In this document: positions 21,961 to 31,128 of the stretch, piece after piece
Layout of the letters: each line of letters begins with the position of its first letter
Position numbering within the stretch: the stretch's first letter is position 1
DNA from: Liolophura sinensis
Taxonomy: Eukaryota; Mollusca; Polyplacophora; Chitonida; Chitonidae
Reading direction: 5' to 3'
Assembly (NCBI RefSeq): GCF_032854445.1
Contig: NC_088295.1
Coordinates: 92,373,805 to 92,437,804, forward strand
DNA length: 64,000 nucleotides
The notes under the pieces: model-generated
Seen by the model: only the letters and a program-made list of their open reading frames with translations
Database searches by the model: none
Told to the model about the DNA's origin: nothing
Position numbers and translations under genes: made by a program

Positions 21961-24900
21961 GAACAGAAGAGGAACATAGTCGTTTTTAGTACCTGTCATG
22001 ATGGTGCACATTTGAATTAGTACCTGTCACGATGGTGCACATTTGTATTAGTACCTGTCATGATGGTGCACATTTGTATTAGTACCTGTCATGATGGTGC
22101 ACATTCGTGTTAGTACCTGTCATGATGGTGCAGATTTGTGTTAGTACCTGTCATGATGGTGCAGATTTGTGTTAGTACCTGTCATGATGGTGCAGATTTG
22201 TATTAGTACCTGCCATGATGGTGCACATTTGTATTAGTACCCGTCATGATGGTGCACATTTGCATTAATACCTGTCATGATGGTGCACAATTGTATTAGT
22301 ATATCTGTATTAGTACCTGTCATGATGATGCAGATTTGTATTAGTACCTGCCATGATGGTGCAGATTTGTATTAGTACCTGTCATAATGGTGCAGATTTG
22401 TATTAATACCTGCCATGATGGTGCAGATTTGTATTAGTACCTGCCATGATGGTGCACATACGTACTAGCACCTGTCATGATGGTGCACATTTGTATTAGT
22501 ACCGGTCATAATGGTGCACATTTGTGTAAGAACCAACCACTAGAGTACATGCAGATTTGTATTTGTACGTCACTAAGGAACAAATCATTTTAAGGACTTA
22601 CATAGACTGATTAATAGCCTGTAATAGGAGGATGTGACACTCGTCTGGGGTGTGGCCTGTCATGACCTCATCACTGCTATCCTCAGGGGAAATTTCAAAC
22701 TAACGAAAGAAAAACAATCTAAATATATACAACTGAAACACAAAACAAAGGAAGTTAATCATGTACATGCAAAACTTGACAACTAACAGCATGATTAACA
22801 TTAAACCAAATTGCAATAGACAAACAGGTTCAAGCCAATAAGTCTTCACACACTATGTCTCATTCTCCAAGGATACATTATCATACCACTATTTAGCAGT
22901 TTATCACATGGTGCAGCACCATACCTATTGACAGGTCCGCCAAGCCTCTGTGAAGCCACGCTGCAGTACGCCCTGTCTCTAAAAAACACTTTATTTGATT
23001 TGCTGTTCTTTTCTGCTGTTCACAAGGTCTCATTCTCCAGGGGCAGGCAATGTCTCATTCTCTAGGGACACACAATGTATTATTCTCTAGGGACAGGCAA
23101 TGTCTCATTCTCTAGGGACACATAATGTCTCATTCTCTAGGAACACACAATGTCTCATACTCTATGGACACACAATGTTCTTTCTCTAGGAACAGGCAAT
23201 GTCTTATTCTTTAGGGACGCATAATTTCTCATTCTCTAAGGACACGCAATGTCTCACTCTCTATGGAGAGACAATGTCTCATTCCCTAGGGACACATAAT
23301 GTCTTGCTCTCTAGGGACAAACAATGTCTCATTCTCTAGGGACACACAATGTCTCATTCTTTAGGGACACATACACTGTAATGTCTCATTCTCTACAGAC
23401 ACACAATGCCTCATTCCTTAGGGATACACAATGTCTCACTCTCGAAGGACAGACAATGTCTCATTCTCTAGGGAAACACAATGTCTCATTCTCTAGGGAC
23501 ACATGATGTCTCATTCTCTAGGGAAACACAATGTCTCATTCATTCGTCTGTACATGACTGACCAGGTTGTTTCATGTTAGCATACAGCTGAGTACTGCCT
23601 CACCTACCTGAGGGTCACCGAGGTCATCTTCAGACACTTTACAGGTGTACAGACATGACTGATCAGGCTCTTTGATGTTAGCATACACCTGGGTACTACA
23701 AAAGCCAATGGGATAGATGTAGTCTTGGGAGTGGAAGCCCGGCCTGTCAGTCACTATCTGCAATACCAACAGATCAGGTAATTATGCTAACAAATTCAGA
23801 TAAGACAAAGTACAAGTGTATGTGTTTCTGGAGATATGACCTACTTGTTAGGGATAATATTTATTTATTTATTCATTTATTTCATTGATGTTTCATGGCA
23901 TACTTTAGAATATTTCACTTATGTGATAGAGACCAGTATTATGCTGAACTGAAACAGAATTACAGGGAACCCACGATCATCGGCAAAGTTGCTGGCAGAC
24001 ATTCCCACGTAAGCCAGCTTGAGTTGGATTTTCACTCACAACAAACGCATTGGTGAGAGGCTCCTGGGTTATAATTCTGTGCTAGCATGCTAACCGCTTG
24101 GCCACTCTAGGAGTGATGAATGATAAGGCTCACCAATACAGTGGTGAGTAAGTGACTAGCCCTCTGTGGATAACGTACCTCCCCTAGGCTATGGACAGTC
24201 AGGTTCCCCAGGCACAAAGGGAAGACGGGTCGCCCAAGGGTGTCCAGTGGTATCGGGGGTACAACCTTCTTCCCACCACCCTGAGACTTTGACTTCTTTG
24301 GTTTAGCCTTGAGAGATTCTGGTCCAAAAAATTTACATAGCAAAATACTGATTCCCCTACATGACCTAACATTTCCTCCATGACTAAGTTACACCAGAAG
24401 TAATATCCCATGACATCTGCTTCCAAACATGCTCTTTTTGGACAAATTTGTAGGTCACTTAGGGTAACCAATGAGAAGTCACCTAATTTTTGGTAAAAAG
24501 ATGTATTCAGAGCAAAGAAAATATTTTCTTTACAAACTGAGGGCCATAACATTAATAACAAAACACACACGATGCACTCTATAAATTTACTTGCATATTT
24601 ATAAATTCATCTACTTTACGCTACCATTCTATTCTAGGCGCGCAACAGGTCAACAAAATAACAATACTTGATAGCAACACTGCCGTAGTCATTTCGAGTA
24701 TGGTAGCGTGTGCACTGCAATGTAGCTTAGTAGTGCAATACCTATAAAGGAGGTAATAGCTAGCACAGTAAATGAAAAAAGTATCTAAACAACACTATAA
24801 CTGAGTACTTGACTGGCTACTTTAAAGCTACACAAAATAGGAGAAACTGCTTCGAGGCCCCTTCAAGTGAGTTTAAGTTTTACAGCAACATACCCCCGGT

Positions 24901-27900
24901 TTTTACCACAATGCTGGTCACCTTTGTGTAAGTGAAATATCATCATATCAAAATTCATCATATCAAATAAATAATAAAAAACACAAACCCTCTTACCATC
25001 ACTGCTGGTCATAACACCAAGAGGAAAACAAGGGCACTGACCATTTCAGAAATGGAAGACAACTCACACAGAAGAGAGTAACATTACCTGATGTTGTTAA
25101 CAGTAGAATTCAACACACCCATCAACACACCCATCAACATACCCATTAATTCTTTGGCCACCCTGTTCTTCTCTGCCTTATCCAAAGCCTTGTCTGCTGG
25201 TTTCTTCTTTCTCTTGCTGGCAGGAGTTTTCTCCGCAGGGATGTTGTCAGTGCTGCTGTCCAGGGACATGGTGGAGGAGGCCCCTGGGCTCTTGAGGGAC
25301 CCTGGCTGAGGAGATGGGGGGATGGGGCGGGCACCACATGTGAGTGAGGCAGCCTCTGTCTGAGACTGGTACTGCAACACCTTACGTAGCAGAAACCTGT
25401 AGAGAGCAGAATGCCACCAATGGTTACACGTTTATCTCAGCTGTTTATACTTGTGTGTACATCTTTAACATCTGAAACCAAATGAAGAGAAGTCATCATC
25501 TCATGAGTTTGAGGTATTTACCAGATATAACCTATAAAAACATGAATCGATGCAATGGCTTTATTTAGATTGTCATTATCTCACTGCGACATTATTATCA
25601 GCCATGCACAAGCAGCTTGGTTTTGGATAACTTCCATGTGAACTTTCTACACAAACAATCTGACCTTCTTTCCTCTTTGGCTTTGGCGATGTGTTCCTCC
25701 AATCGAACCACCTCATCACACACCCCAGCGTTAATCTGAAACATAGGAAAGACAGGTGCATTTGTACAGGTAAGTCAGGTATTACAGACTGACACATGGA
25801 CATGTGCCTAATGCCTTTATCTCCACACCATGTTCAACCACAAAAACTAGAATCAATACTACAGATAACAAGGAAAGAAAATTAACAATTTAATAAACCT
25901 CAAAGCCACTCAAAGCTACTCCATTAAATATTTTTTCACACGCAAGATTACTGTAATCCTTCAACCTTTTCACATGTTTGCAAGGTGTTTAGTCAAGCAT
26001 ATTCTGAAGGCATTATTCTGTGTTGACTGACAAAATTGTACTTTTTGTGAAGCCCTGACACTGGCCAATCCAACCAATGTAGTTTTATCTCCAAAATCAA
26101 ATTATAAATGTGTATAAATTGCGCTGAAAGCTGCCCTTTCATAATGAAAGAAAAAGTTGAGGAATTAGGGTAGATGCATTCAGATTGTTTAAATTCGCAG
26201 AATGTCATTATGTTCCGTGTTGTCAATGACTTTCTGTACTCTCATATCACAATGTGCTATTTTACTCTAAACAGAATAATTTAAAAGTCACCCCTGGCCT
26301 TCAGAAAAACTAGGCTGAAATAATTAAAACTGCATAAATGTATTATTAACTATAACAACTCTCAACAACACACAAAATATACACAAATTATAGCAAATTT
26401 AAAGTGTACATCTGTAGAGTCATCTAACTTAAAAAAGGCGTGCAAAATGTTGCCTGCATGTGCAAAAAGACAAGCTAGAGGGCTGCACAACAGCTTTGTC
26501 ATCAGGAGTTTATCTCATAAAGCTCTTTTTCAAATTAAAATATCTGAATAAATTTAATTCTGTTTTCATTAGTAACCTGGTGATGCTTACTACAATTTTG
26601 TCTTACACAGTAGTGTTAGCGACCAAGAATTTCAAATACATGTACTCTTAGGGCTGACAAAGTAATAAATCACCTTCTAATTAAAAAAAAAAAAAAAAAA
26701 AAAAAACGGCCCAGATAGCACAGTTGGTAGAGCATCCGCTTCGGGACCGGTAGATCCAGGATCAATCCTTGATTGAGTCACACCTAAGACTTTAAAAGAG
26801 GAAGTTGTAACTTCCTCGCTTGGCGTTCAGCATGAAGGGGATAGTGCAACGACTGGTTGACCCATATCAGTATAATGCCTCGGGCGGGGCGGCTTACTTG
26901 CCTTCGGTAAGTCGTCTCAGTGAAGCAGCACTAAATAAAAGAGCGGTGGAAATCCGTCCTGCAACAAGGAGGCACATTATACGTACATGCACCCTAATGA
27001 TTCCTTCGTCGTCATATGACTGAAAAATTGTTGAGTACGACGTTAAACCCCAAGCACTCACTCACTCACTCTAATTAAAAAATCAAAAACTTACAAACAC
27101 AAACTGTTTGATCAGTTTCTTAAGTCGGCGGTACTTCTTCTGGTAGTGGTCATGAGATTTGTGGACTCCATAGAGGCGTGGGTGGGAGGACCCTGACGAG
27201 AGCTGGGATAGGCTGTAACATACCAATACAGAAATGGTCCAGTCTGTTATATTTGTTTACAAATATACAGTCAGATATTCCGTATTTACAAAATACATAG
27301 GTTACTTCCCTTTTCAAGGATTTACCTCCACTGGCAGTAGGTAGCCGTTAAATTATCCAGTGCATTTTGCTTTGAAATGGGATTTACGCAATCACAGTGA
27401 TTAACTGTGACTAATCTGCATCTGAAGACTCTTGTAAGGTTAACCACTTCTGAATCAATTTGTTTTTGTGACTTGAATAAAAGACAAATTAAACGGCAGT
27501 ATTTCCCAATGGTCAATATGCTTCAATACTAAAATAAAGGACAGACACCTGCCGTCTGCAAATCCTTGAAATGGGAAGGAACCTATGCATTATGACAATA
27601 TGGAATACATGTAGATAAATATAAGGGCAATTAGTTTAAATAGCATGCAAAAGGCTAATCTGTCTCTCATGACTTGGTCCAATGGGAATAATCCAAATGC
27701 ACTTTCTCTTTGGTAAAGGAAGAGACATTGTAGCACTCAAGTGCTGATTACGGCCCAAGGTAAAAATTGGGTAATGTGACAAGACACTGAACACAACATA
27801 GTTCTCTGTGAGAATGAAACTCATTGTTACAATGTGCATGGTGTTAAGTTTTGTGTTCTCATATTTATCTATCTTTTTGATTTTTGTTTTACGCAGTCTT

Positions 27901-28379
27901 TAAGAATATTTCACTTTACCTATGATGGCAGTTAGCTGACACCTTCCCATGATTAAGCGGAAAAGAAGCGACATTGGTGAGAGGCTATCGAGTCCTTGTG
28001 CTATGCTAGCACGCTAACCACTCAACCACAGAGGATCCACATATACGCTCATACATGCACTAAGGACTCAGTTAAAACATGCTTTGACAAAATAACTATG
28101 AAAACCTGTCAGAATGCCATCAATCTTTGGGATAGGCTGTTTGGAGTGTTCTACTGTGGTACACCTACGTAGTCACAATGGTCATAGCTGTTTCATTCGC
28201 AGCGACCTGAAAACTTCTGCTCATGTGGAGAATATATAATATGCTAATAATATGTCTCACCCAAGGGAAGCCACTGAGCCCCCAGTTATACGTCCATGTG
28301 GGGATAACAGGCTGGAAGAAGGGGGATAACTCTGCTGGAGGAGAGATCCTCTGATTTCATATGGTACCCCAGATGCCAT
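20828..28379 (-). CDS. TBRG1: TBRG1 (NIAM), FYRN/FYRC-domain nuclear protein, complete
   Basis: TBRG1/NIAM is a nuclear ARF- and MDM2-interacting growth regulator. Ten coding exons (28379-28261, 27212-27095, 25735-25665, 25396-25088, 25004-24997, 24318-24179, 23757-23608, 22699-22602, 21764-21517, 20925-20828) join in phase to 452 residues (human is about 411). Order: Ser-rich N terminus; basic coiled coil (YQKKYRRLKKLIKQ, RLEEHIAKAKEERR, about 64-112); Pro/Ser and Lys-rich linker; FYRN-type block (GRPVFPLCLGNLTVHSLGE, ITDRPGFH-like IVTDRPGFH, YPIGFCSTQVYANIK, about 235-300); FYRC-type block (FEISPEDSSDE, GGEFFGFGHPVIQNLIQSCP, about 306-380); Ser/Gln-rich end. These blocks track human TBRG1 closely. 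It is divergently paired with CCDC15. Confidence 0.93.
21290..21510 (-). repeat. ~31-bp irregular minisatellite beside a TBRG1 donor
   Basis: Units of ACTCAGTTACTCCTTCACAC followed by TACACACATC (about 6-7 copies, with gaps). The phrase ACTCAGTTACTCCT also forms the first intronic bases next to the TBRG1 donor at 21516, so the array probably grew from donor-flanking DNA. Confidence 0.75.
21517..21764 (-). CDS. TBRG1: TBRG1 exon (FYRC core)
   Basis: Acceptor CATGTTTACAG. T completes Ile, then GRTVVDLNQRKGGEFFGFGH, PVIQNLIQSCPGAKKCSGYK, WVRYEVS and a variable tail ending AQNKQ plus G. Human has ADFFGFSHPAIHNLIQSCPG, ARKCINYQWVKFDV. An alternative AG upstream (TTCTCTTAG) gives an immediate TAA in this phase. 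Confidence 0.92.
21900..21958. repeat. Compound (AC)n(AT)n microsatellite
   Basis: A run of ACACAC passing into ATATAT, about 55 bp, in a TBRG1 intron. Confidence 0.95.
21990..22540. repeat. 31-bp minisatellite, about 17 copies
   Basis: The unit is TATTAGTACCTGTCATGATG followed by GTGCACATTTG. Located in the TBRG1 intron between exons 21764 and 22602. Variants include GCAGATTTG and CTGCC. Confidence 0.92.
22602..22699 (-). CDS. TBRG1: TBRG1 exon (FEISPEDSSDE)
   Basis: Acceptor CTTTCGTTAG, phase 0. Reads FEISPEDSSDEVMTGHTPDE, CHILLLQAINQS plus AT. Human has FEIVPEDDPQ, DACHAELLRTIS. Donor GTAAGT. Confidence 0.92.
22700..23030 (-). other. TBRG1 intron, unique
   Basis: No feature seen in this stretch of intron, which leads into the 25-bp array. 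Confidence 0.6.
23030..23540. repeat. 25-bp minisatellite, about 20 copies
   Basis: The unit is ATTCTCTAGGGACACACAAT followed by GTCTC. Variants carry CAGGC, CATAATG or GAAACAC. It abuts a degenerate copy of the next TBRG1 exon. Confidence 0.92.
23545..23600 (-). pseudogene. Degenerate partial copy of the neighbouring TBRG1 exon
   Basis: In the gene's direction AGTACTCAGCTGTATGCTAA then CATGAAACAACCTGGTCAGT, CATGTACAGACG aligns with exon bases AGTACCCAGGTGTATGCTAA, CATCAAAGAGCCTGATCAGT, CATGTCTGTACACC (about 80% identity). It sits just inside the intron after the donor of that exon, so it is a tandem exon fragment that has decayed. Confidence 0.85.
23608..23757 (-). CDS. TBRG1: TBRG1 exon (FYRN core)
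   Basis: Fifty codons, phase 0 to 0: IVTDRPGFHSQDYIYPIGFC, STQVYANIKEPDQSCLYTCK, VSEDDLGDPQ. Human has IITDRPGFHDESAIYPVGYC, STRIYASMKCPDQKCLYTCQ. Donor CAG/GTAGGT. Confidence 0.95.
23872..24115 (-). mobile_element. tRNA-derived SINE, family B, minus orientation, diverged
   Basis: The complement of GGCGTAAAACACC-type ending is seen as GATGTTTCATGGCATACTTT, followed by AATATTTCACTTATGTGATA, then CAATGCGTTTG-like and TGAGAGGCTCCTGGGTTATA, and a head ending CTAACCGCTTGGCCACTCTA. It corresponds to the 41283 element in reverse. Confidence 0.8.
24179..24318 (-). CDS. TBRG1: TBRG1 exon (GRPVFPLCLGNLTVHSLGE)
   Basis: Acceptor TTTTTTGGACCAG, entering in phase 1: (E)SLKAKPKKSKSQGGGKKVV, PPIPLDTLGRPVFPLCLGNL, TVHSLGE. 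Human: ARKLVQPIALDPSGRPVFPI, GLGGLTVYSLGE. The entering phase does not match the exon ending at 25088, which implies a microexon in between. Confidence 0.93.
24319..24996 (-). other. TBRG1 intron
   Basis: Holds a SINE fragment (about 24889-24975, plus orientation: CGGTTTTTACCACAATGCTG, GTGTAAGTGAAATATC, an AAATAAATAATAAAA tail). Otherwise nothing recognised. Confidence 0.6.
24997..25004 (-). CDS. TBRG1: Predicted 8-nt TBRG1 microexon
   Basis: CAGTGATG is flanked by a pyrimidine-rich acceptor (TTTTCCTCTTGGTG...GACCAG) and a strong donor GATG/GTAAGAG in the gene's direction. The exon before ends with two bases (AG) and the one after begins with two bases (AA); only an insert of 3n+2 restores frame. 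The eight bases give AGC AGT GAT G+AA, so the join reads NNISSDESLKAKPK. Inferred from phase and sites only; no transcript seen. Confidence 0.6.
25088..25396 (-). CDS. TBRG1: TBRG1 exon (FLLRKVLQYQ and Lys-rich linker)
   Basis: Acceptor GCTCTCTACAG. G completes Arg, then FLLRKVLQYQSQTEAASLTC, a Pro/Ser stretch, ASKRKKKPADKALDKAEKNR, VAKELMGMLMGVLMGVLNST, VNNI plus AG. Human: YLLKKLLQLQ. The MLMGVLMGVL slippage repeat is local. Confidence 0.92.
25665..25735 (-). CDS. TBRG1: TBRG1 exon (CDEVVRLEEHIAKAKEER)
   Basis: Acceptor CTATGTTTCAG, phase 0: INAGVCDEVVRLEEHIAKAK, EER plus AG. Human: NAAICDEIARLEEKFLKAKE, ERR. Coiled-coil segment. Confidence 0.94.
25736..27094 (-). other. TBRG1 intron
   Basis: AT-rich unique sequence, with a complete SINE at 26707-27070. 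No other feature found. Confidence 0.65.
26707..27070 (+). mobile_element. tRNA-derived SINE, family A, full length with target duplication
   Basis: Head CGGCCCAGATAGCACAGTTG (A-box-like) and GATCCAGGATCAATCC (B-box-like), body GGCGTTCAGCATGAAGGGGA, end GACGTTAAACCCCAAGCACT with CACT repeats. CTAATTAAAAA flanks both sides (26677 and 27071). An A-run of more than 20 lies in the left flank. It ends 24 bases from the donor of the TBRG1 exon at 27095. Confidence 0.92.
27095..27212 (-). CDS. TBRG1: TBRG1 exon (YQKKYRRLKKLIKQ)
   Basis: Acceptor TTGGTATGTTACAG. C completes Gly, then LSQLSSGSSHPRLYGVHKSH, DHYQKKYRRLKKLIKQFVF, phase 0 end. Human: EKYRLKYLRLRKAAKATVF. Basic start of the coiled coil. 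Confidence 0.92.
27213..28260 (-). other. TBRG1 intron
   Basis: Unique sequence with a SINE copy at 27874-28040. Nothing else seen. Confidence 0.6.
27874..28040 (-). mobile_element. SINE family B, minus orientation, partial
   Basis: TTGTTTTACGCAGTCTTTAA, GAATATTTCACTTTACCTAT, CATTGGTGAGAGGCTATCGA, GCTAGCACGCTAACCACTCA match the reverse of the 41283 element; the central part is deleted. Confidence 0.75.
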
Positions 28380-28385
28380 GTTCAA
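28261..28385 (-). CDS. TBRG1: TBRG1 first coding exon
   Basis: Acceptor GGTTTTAATTTCAG, then TTGAAC and ATG at 28379 (AACATGG, a good context). Reads MASGVPYEIRGSLLQQSYPP, SSSLLSPHGRITGGSVASL plus GG; donor GTGAGA. The frame is open to the exon start, but the start codon was set at the only ATG. Coding starts at 28379. The N terminus is not conserved with human. Confidence 0.8.
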
Positions 28386-28733
28386 CTGAAATTAAAACCA
28401 GGTCTTGGTCATGTCAAACTCCTGCATGAGATTAGGTTAGAAGCAATAGGCGTTATATCATAATGCTCATAGTTCCAGTGACAATATCAAGTATCTGAAA
28501 GACACCCTACTGTTTACTTCTTTGATTTCATTGGGTGGGGTTTAACACAATACTTAACTTATATACTTGCTACGATGGTGGTCAGTTACAGCTTCAGAGT
28601 AAACGACTGGCCTTGGGTAATTAACACACAAACTTTCCCACAAGTGAATAACAGATTTTACACACACAGTGAGCTGACGTATGTGTGCCATATTAGCAGA
28701 AGTGATCCCAAACAAACCATGAGATCAATTTAC

Positions 28734-28797
28734 CTGCGTCCAACTGACTGATACTTTCAGCGAACTTACTGAAGGCCTGATGGGGATGCATGATATC
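28734..28797 (-). other. Possible TBRG1 5' UTR exon with an upstream ATG
   Basis: In the gene's direction, CATAATTAG is followed by GATATC and ATGCATCCCC, and the segment ends GACGCAG/GTAAAT. Its open frame (MHPHQAFSKFAESISQLDA) ends in phase 1. Joined to the next exon it stops after about eight codons, overlapping the main start. It is therefore read as noncoding with a uORF. No transcript evidence. Confidence 0.4.
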
Positions 28798-30880
28798 CTA
28801 ATTATGATGTCGTAACGATGAGTTTGGGAAGGAATGTTTGATATGAATAAAAGGCCATCAAAGTCCCACTATCAGACATTTGATGGGTGCCCATTCCACC
28901 TTCCGTCACCTTGACATTAAGAGAGTGCTTTTCTTTCAATTTCATTAGCGATTTTTTTAACCAGTTTACCATGTGTATGGGCATAAGGTGTCAGCACATT
29001 TGGGGTCTTCTGAGTTGGTATCTTTCATTTGAATATTACACATGGAGTTTCCCGGATACAATATTTGCAGTCTACAATTTTCACAAGTACATTTAAATCA
29101 GCATAAATCGCTAGACCTGTTTGACTTAGGCCCATGCACTTACTCCATGCAAGAGGTCTAATCTAACCATATTTGAAACTGGTCATTCATGAATGTGAAT
29201 ATTCGAAACCCTACACATCCAGACATTTGCTATTTTACTCTCACTATCAAGTTTATTCGCTCACACATGGCGGTGGAAACATGGTCTTAATAACATGGGA
29301 TTAAATACACAACTTTGATTCATGGCCTGATGCCAAAAACCAAGTTTTGTTGACGTTCCCAATTTACGTACCCTGTGAACATTTGTTCCCTTATCTTACA
29401 TACTGTATTTTCTGGTTTCTACCAGCCATATCTTCTCTGAATGTGATTCAATCTTGTTCATTTCCCTATGCCCTCCTATGTTATTCTTCAGCTTATTGTC
29501 TACTTGACGCTGCCACATAAAAGTGATGTCCTTCATCTCAAATGATATATACAGGGAGAACAAATTCTAATACGGATAGATGTAGTCCATCTATGATGTC
29601 CAGAGTGATGTCGTGTGAAATTTTATAGCTGTGACAACCGTGGCCCTGGAAGATTATGTCATTCAGTTAACGCCAGTCCAAAATATACCTAGAACCCAAG
29701 AGTTTAAAAGGGGTCTGGTTATTGTACAGTGCTATGACATGATGATAAGGTATTAACTACACGAATGTACGCCAACTGATCTAGTGATGCACTGACTAGT
29801 GGTATTAAGCGTATGGCCAACAAATATGTGACTATCGGCAGCAAAACAACAGGTTTTAAATGATGCCATCATTAGATTCTTAGGACCCACAACATGAAGG
29901 AAATGGTGGATGGAATGAATTTTCTCCTGACTCCAGCAAGAGCAAAAATGTAATAATGAACCTGATTTCGGTAGATCAGAGCAGTGCAGTGGTTGTGTTC
30001 GGCAATGTTTGTCTCCCAAGGGAAGAAATTCTCATATTTACCCCATTAAATAATTAAATCGGTCCCAATTTAGTAATTCGGTCATGTTACCAGCAACAAA
30101 AATTTGTTTTTAATTATGGCCTGACTGAATCAATGGAGATGCAACCATTTTGTATGATGTGGCTAAAGAGTGCGAACAGACAACACTAAAATTTTAATGT
30201 GAAAAAACATAATTTGACTAGTGTTTCATGAACTAAAAATTGTGTTTCACAATAACGAAGTAAGTTTACATATCCAAATAGAAGAAAACCTGATGGAGGT
30301 GCTAAAGTCGGGCATCCTGGCAGTACACTCTAAAACTAAAAGTACTTCGGTAAATCGGTGACCATTTTCACCACCTTACAAATACTTGGCTTCCAGACCC
30401 AAAAAAAGTGAACACTGTCATCCAGGGCAATTCAGAGGCGAAGTCTAGATCAGTAAATGGACTAGTCTAGCCTCATTCTAAAGCACATGTGCAGTCATCT
30501 TGTTTTGAAGTTGCACTGTTGTTGTTGTATGTTGTACTGTTGTACAAGTAGATTAAGAAAGCCCACGTTTCAACATCATCAGGAGGACATAATTAGGTGT
30601 TCATGGTTTTGTTCTGTACAAACATCTCTTACCGAAAACACCTCAGGTTAACCACTCAAGTCTCAAGGAGAACTGTTAAAAACTACGAGCAGCGCTGTGC
30701 TCTGAGAAAAACGAGACAGATTGTGGTGTGCACCAAATTTCGGAAAGCGAAAGAATTAATGAAATCAATATTTTACATTTTTCTACGCTAGACAGGGTAA
30801 GAGAAAATAACAATACAGACGAAGGAATGTATTTATTTTCTTCCTTTTTGCATATAAAATTTAATTTAAAACTCCAACTT
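28798..30880. other. TBRG1 5' intron or intergenic, no feature seen
   Basis: Unique AT-rich sequence. Short open frames have no recognisable domain. Confidence 0.5.
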
Positions 30881-30963
30881 ACATTCTGAAAACACCGACA
30901 ACGGATTTTCGGTTTAACAATAAGTTAAGACTTTGTTTTGCGCTTGGTGACGCTTGTTTCACA
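30881..30963. promoter_or_regulatory. Candidate bidirectional promoter of TBRG1 and CCDC15
   Basis: CCDC15 starts at 30964 on the plus strand. On the minus strand TTTTCAGAAT/GTAAGTTG at 30883 is a strong donor that could end a short noncoding first exon of TBRG1, which would place both transcription starts within roughly 100 bp. The GC content is locally higher (GACAACGGATTTTCGG, GCGCTTGGTGACGC). No TATA box seen. Confidence 0.45.
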
Positions 30964-31128
30964 ATGGCGGTAAAGTCGAACATTGGCCGGATTGAGGGTC
31001 GAGTGACTGTTGGCAAACCTGTCTTCAGCACGGACATAATGGGCAACAAAACGGTGGAAGTACGACCAGTGGGTGCTTGGGTACAGCCGGAGGCAGACAT
31101 GACGGGATATGAGCATCATCATGGAGTG
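30964..31128 (+). CDS. CCDC15: CCDC15 exon 1
   Basis: ATG in CACAATGGCGG. Reads MAVKSNIGRIEGRVTVGKPV, FSTDIMGNKTVEVRPVGAWV, QPEADMTGYEHHHGV; phase 0; donor GTAATA. Human has IVPVGAWVEPASP. Confidence 0.93.

Noticed and set aside
22000-22699. Shared TCATGACAGG between the 31-bp array and the TBRG1 exon at 22602
   Set aside because: Only ten bases match and not at the exon edge; this could be chance, so it was not counted with the junction-seeded arrays.
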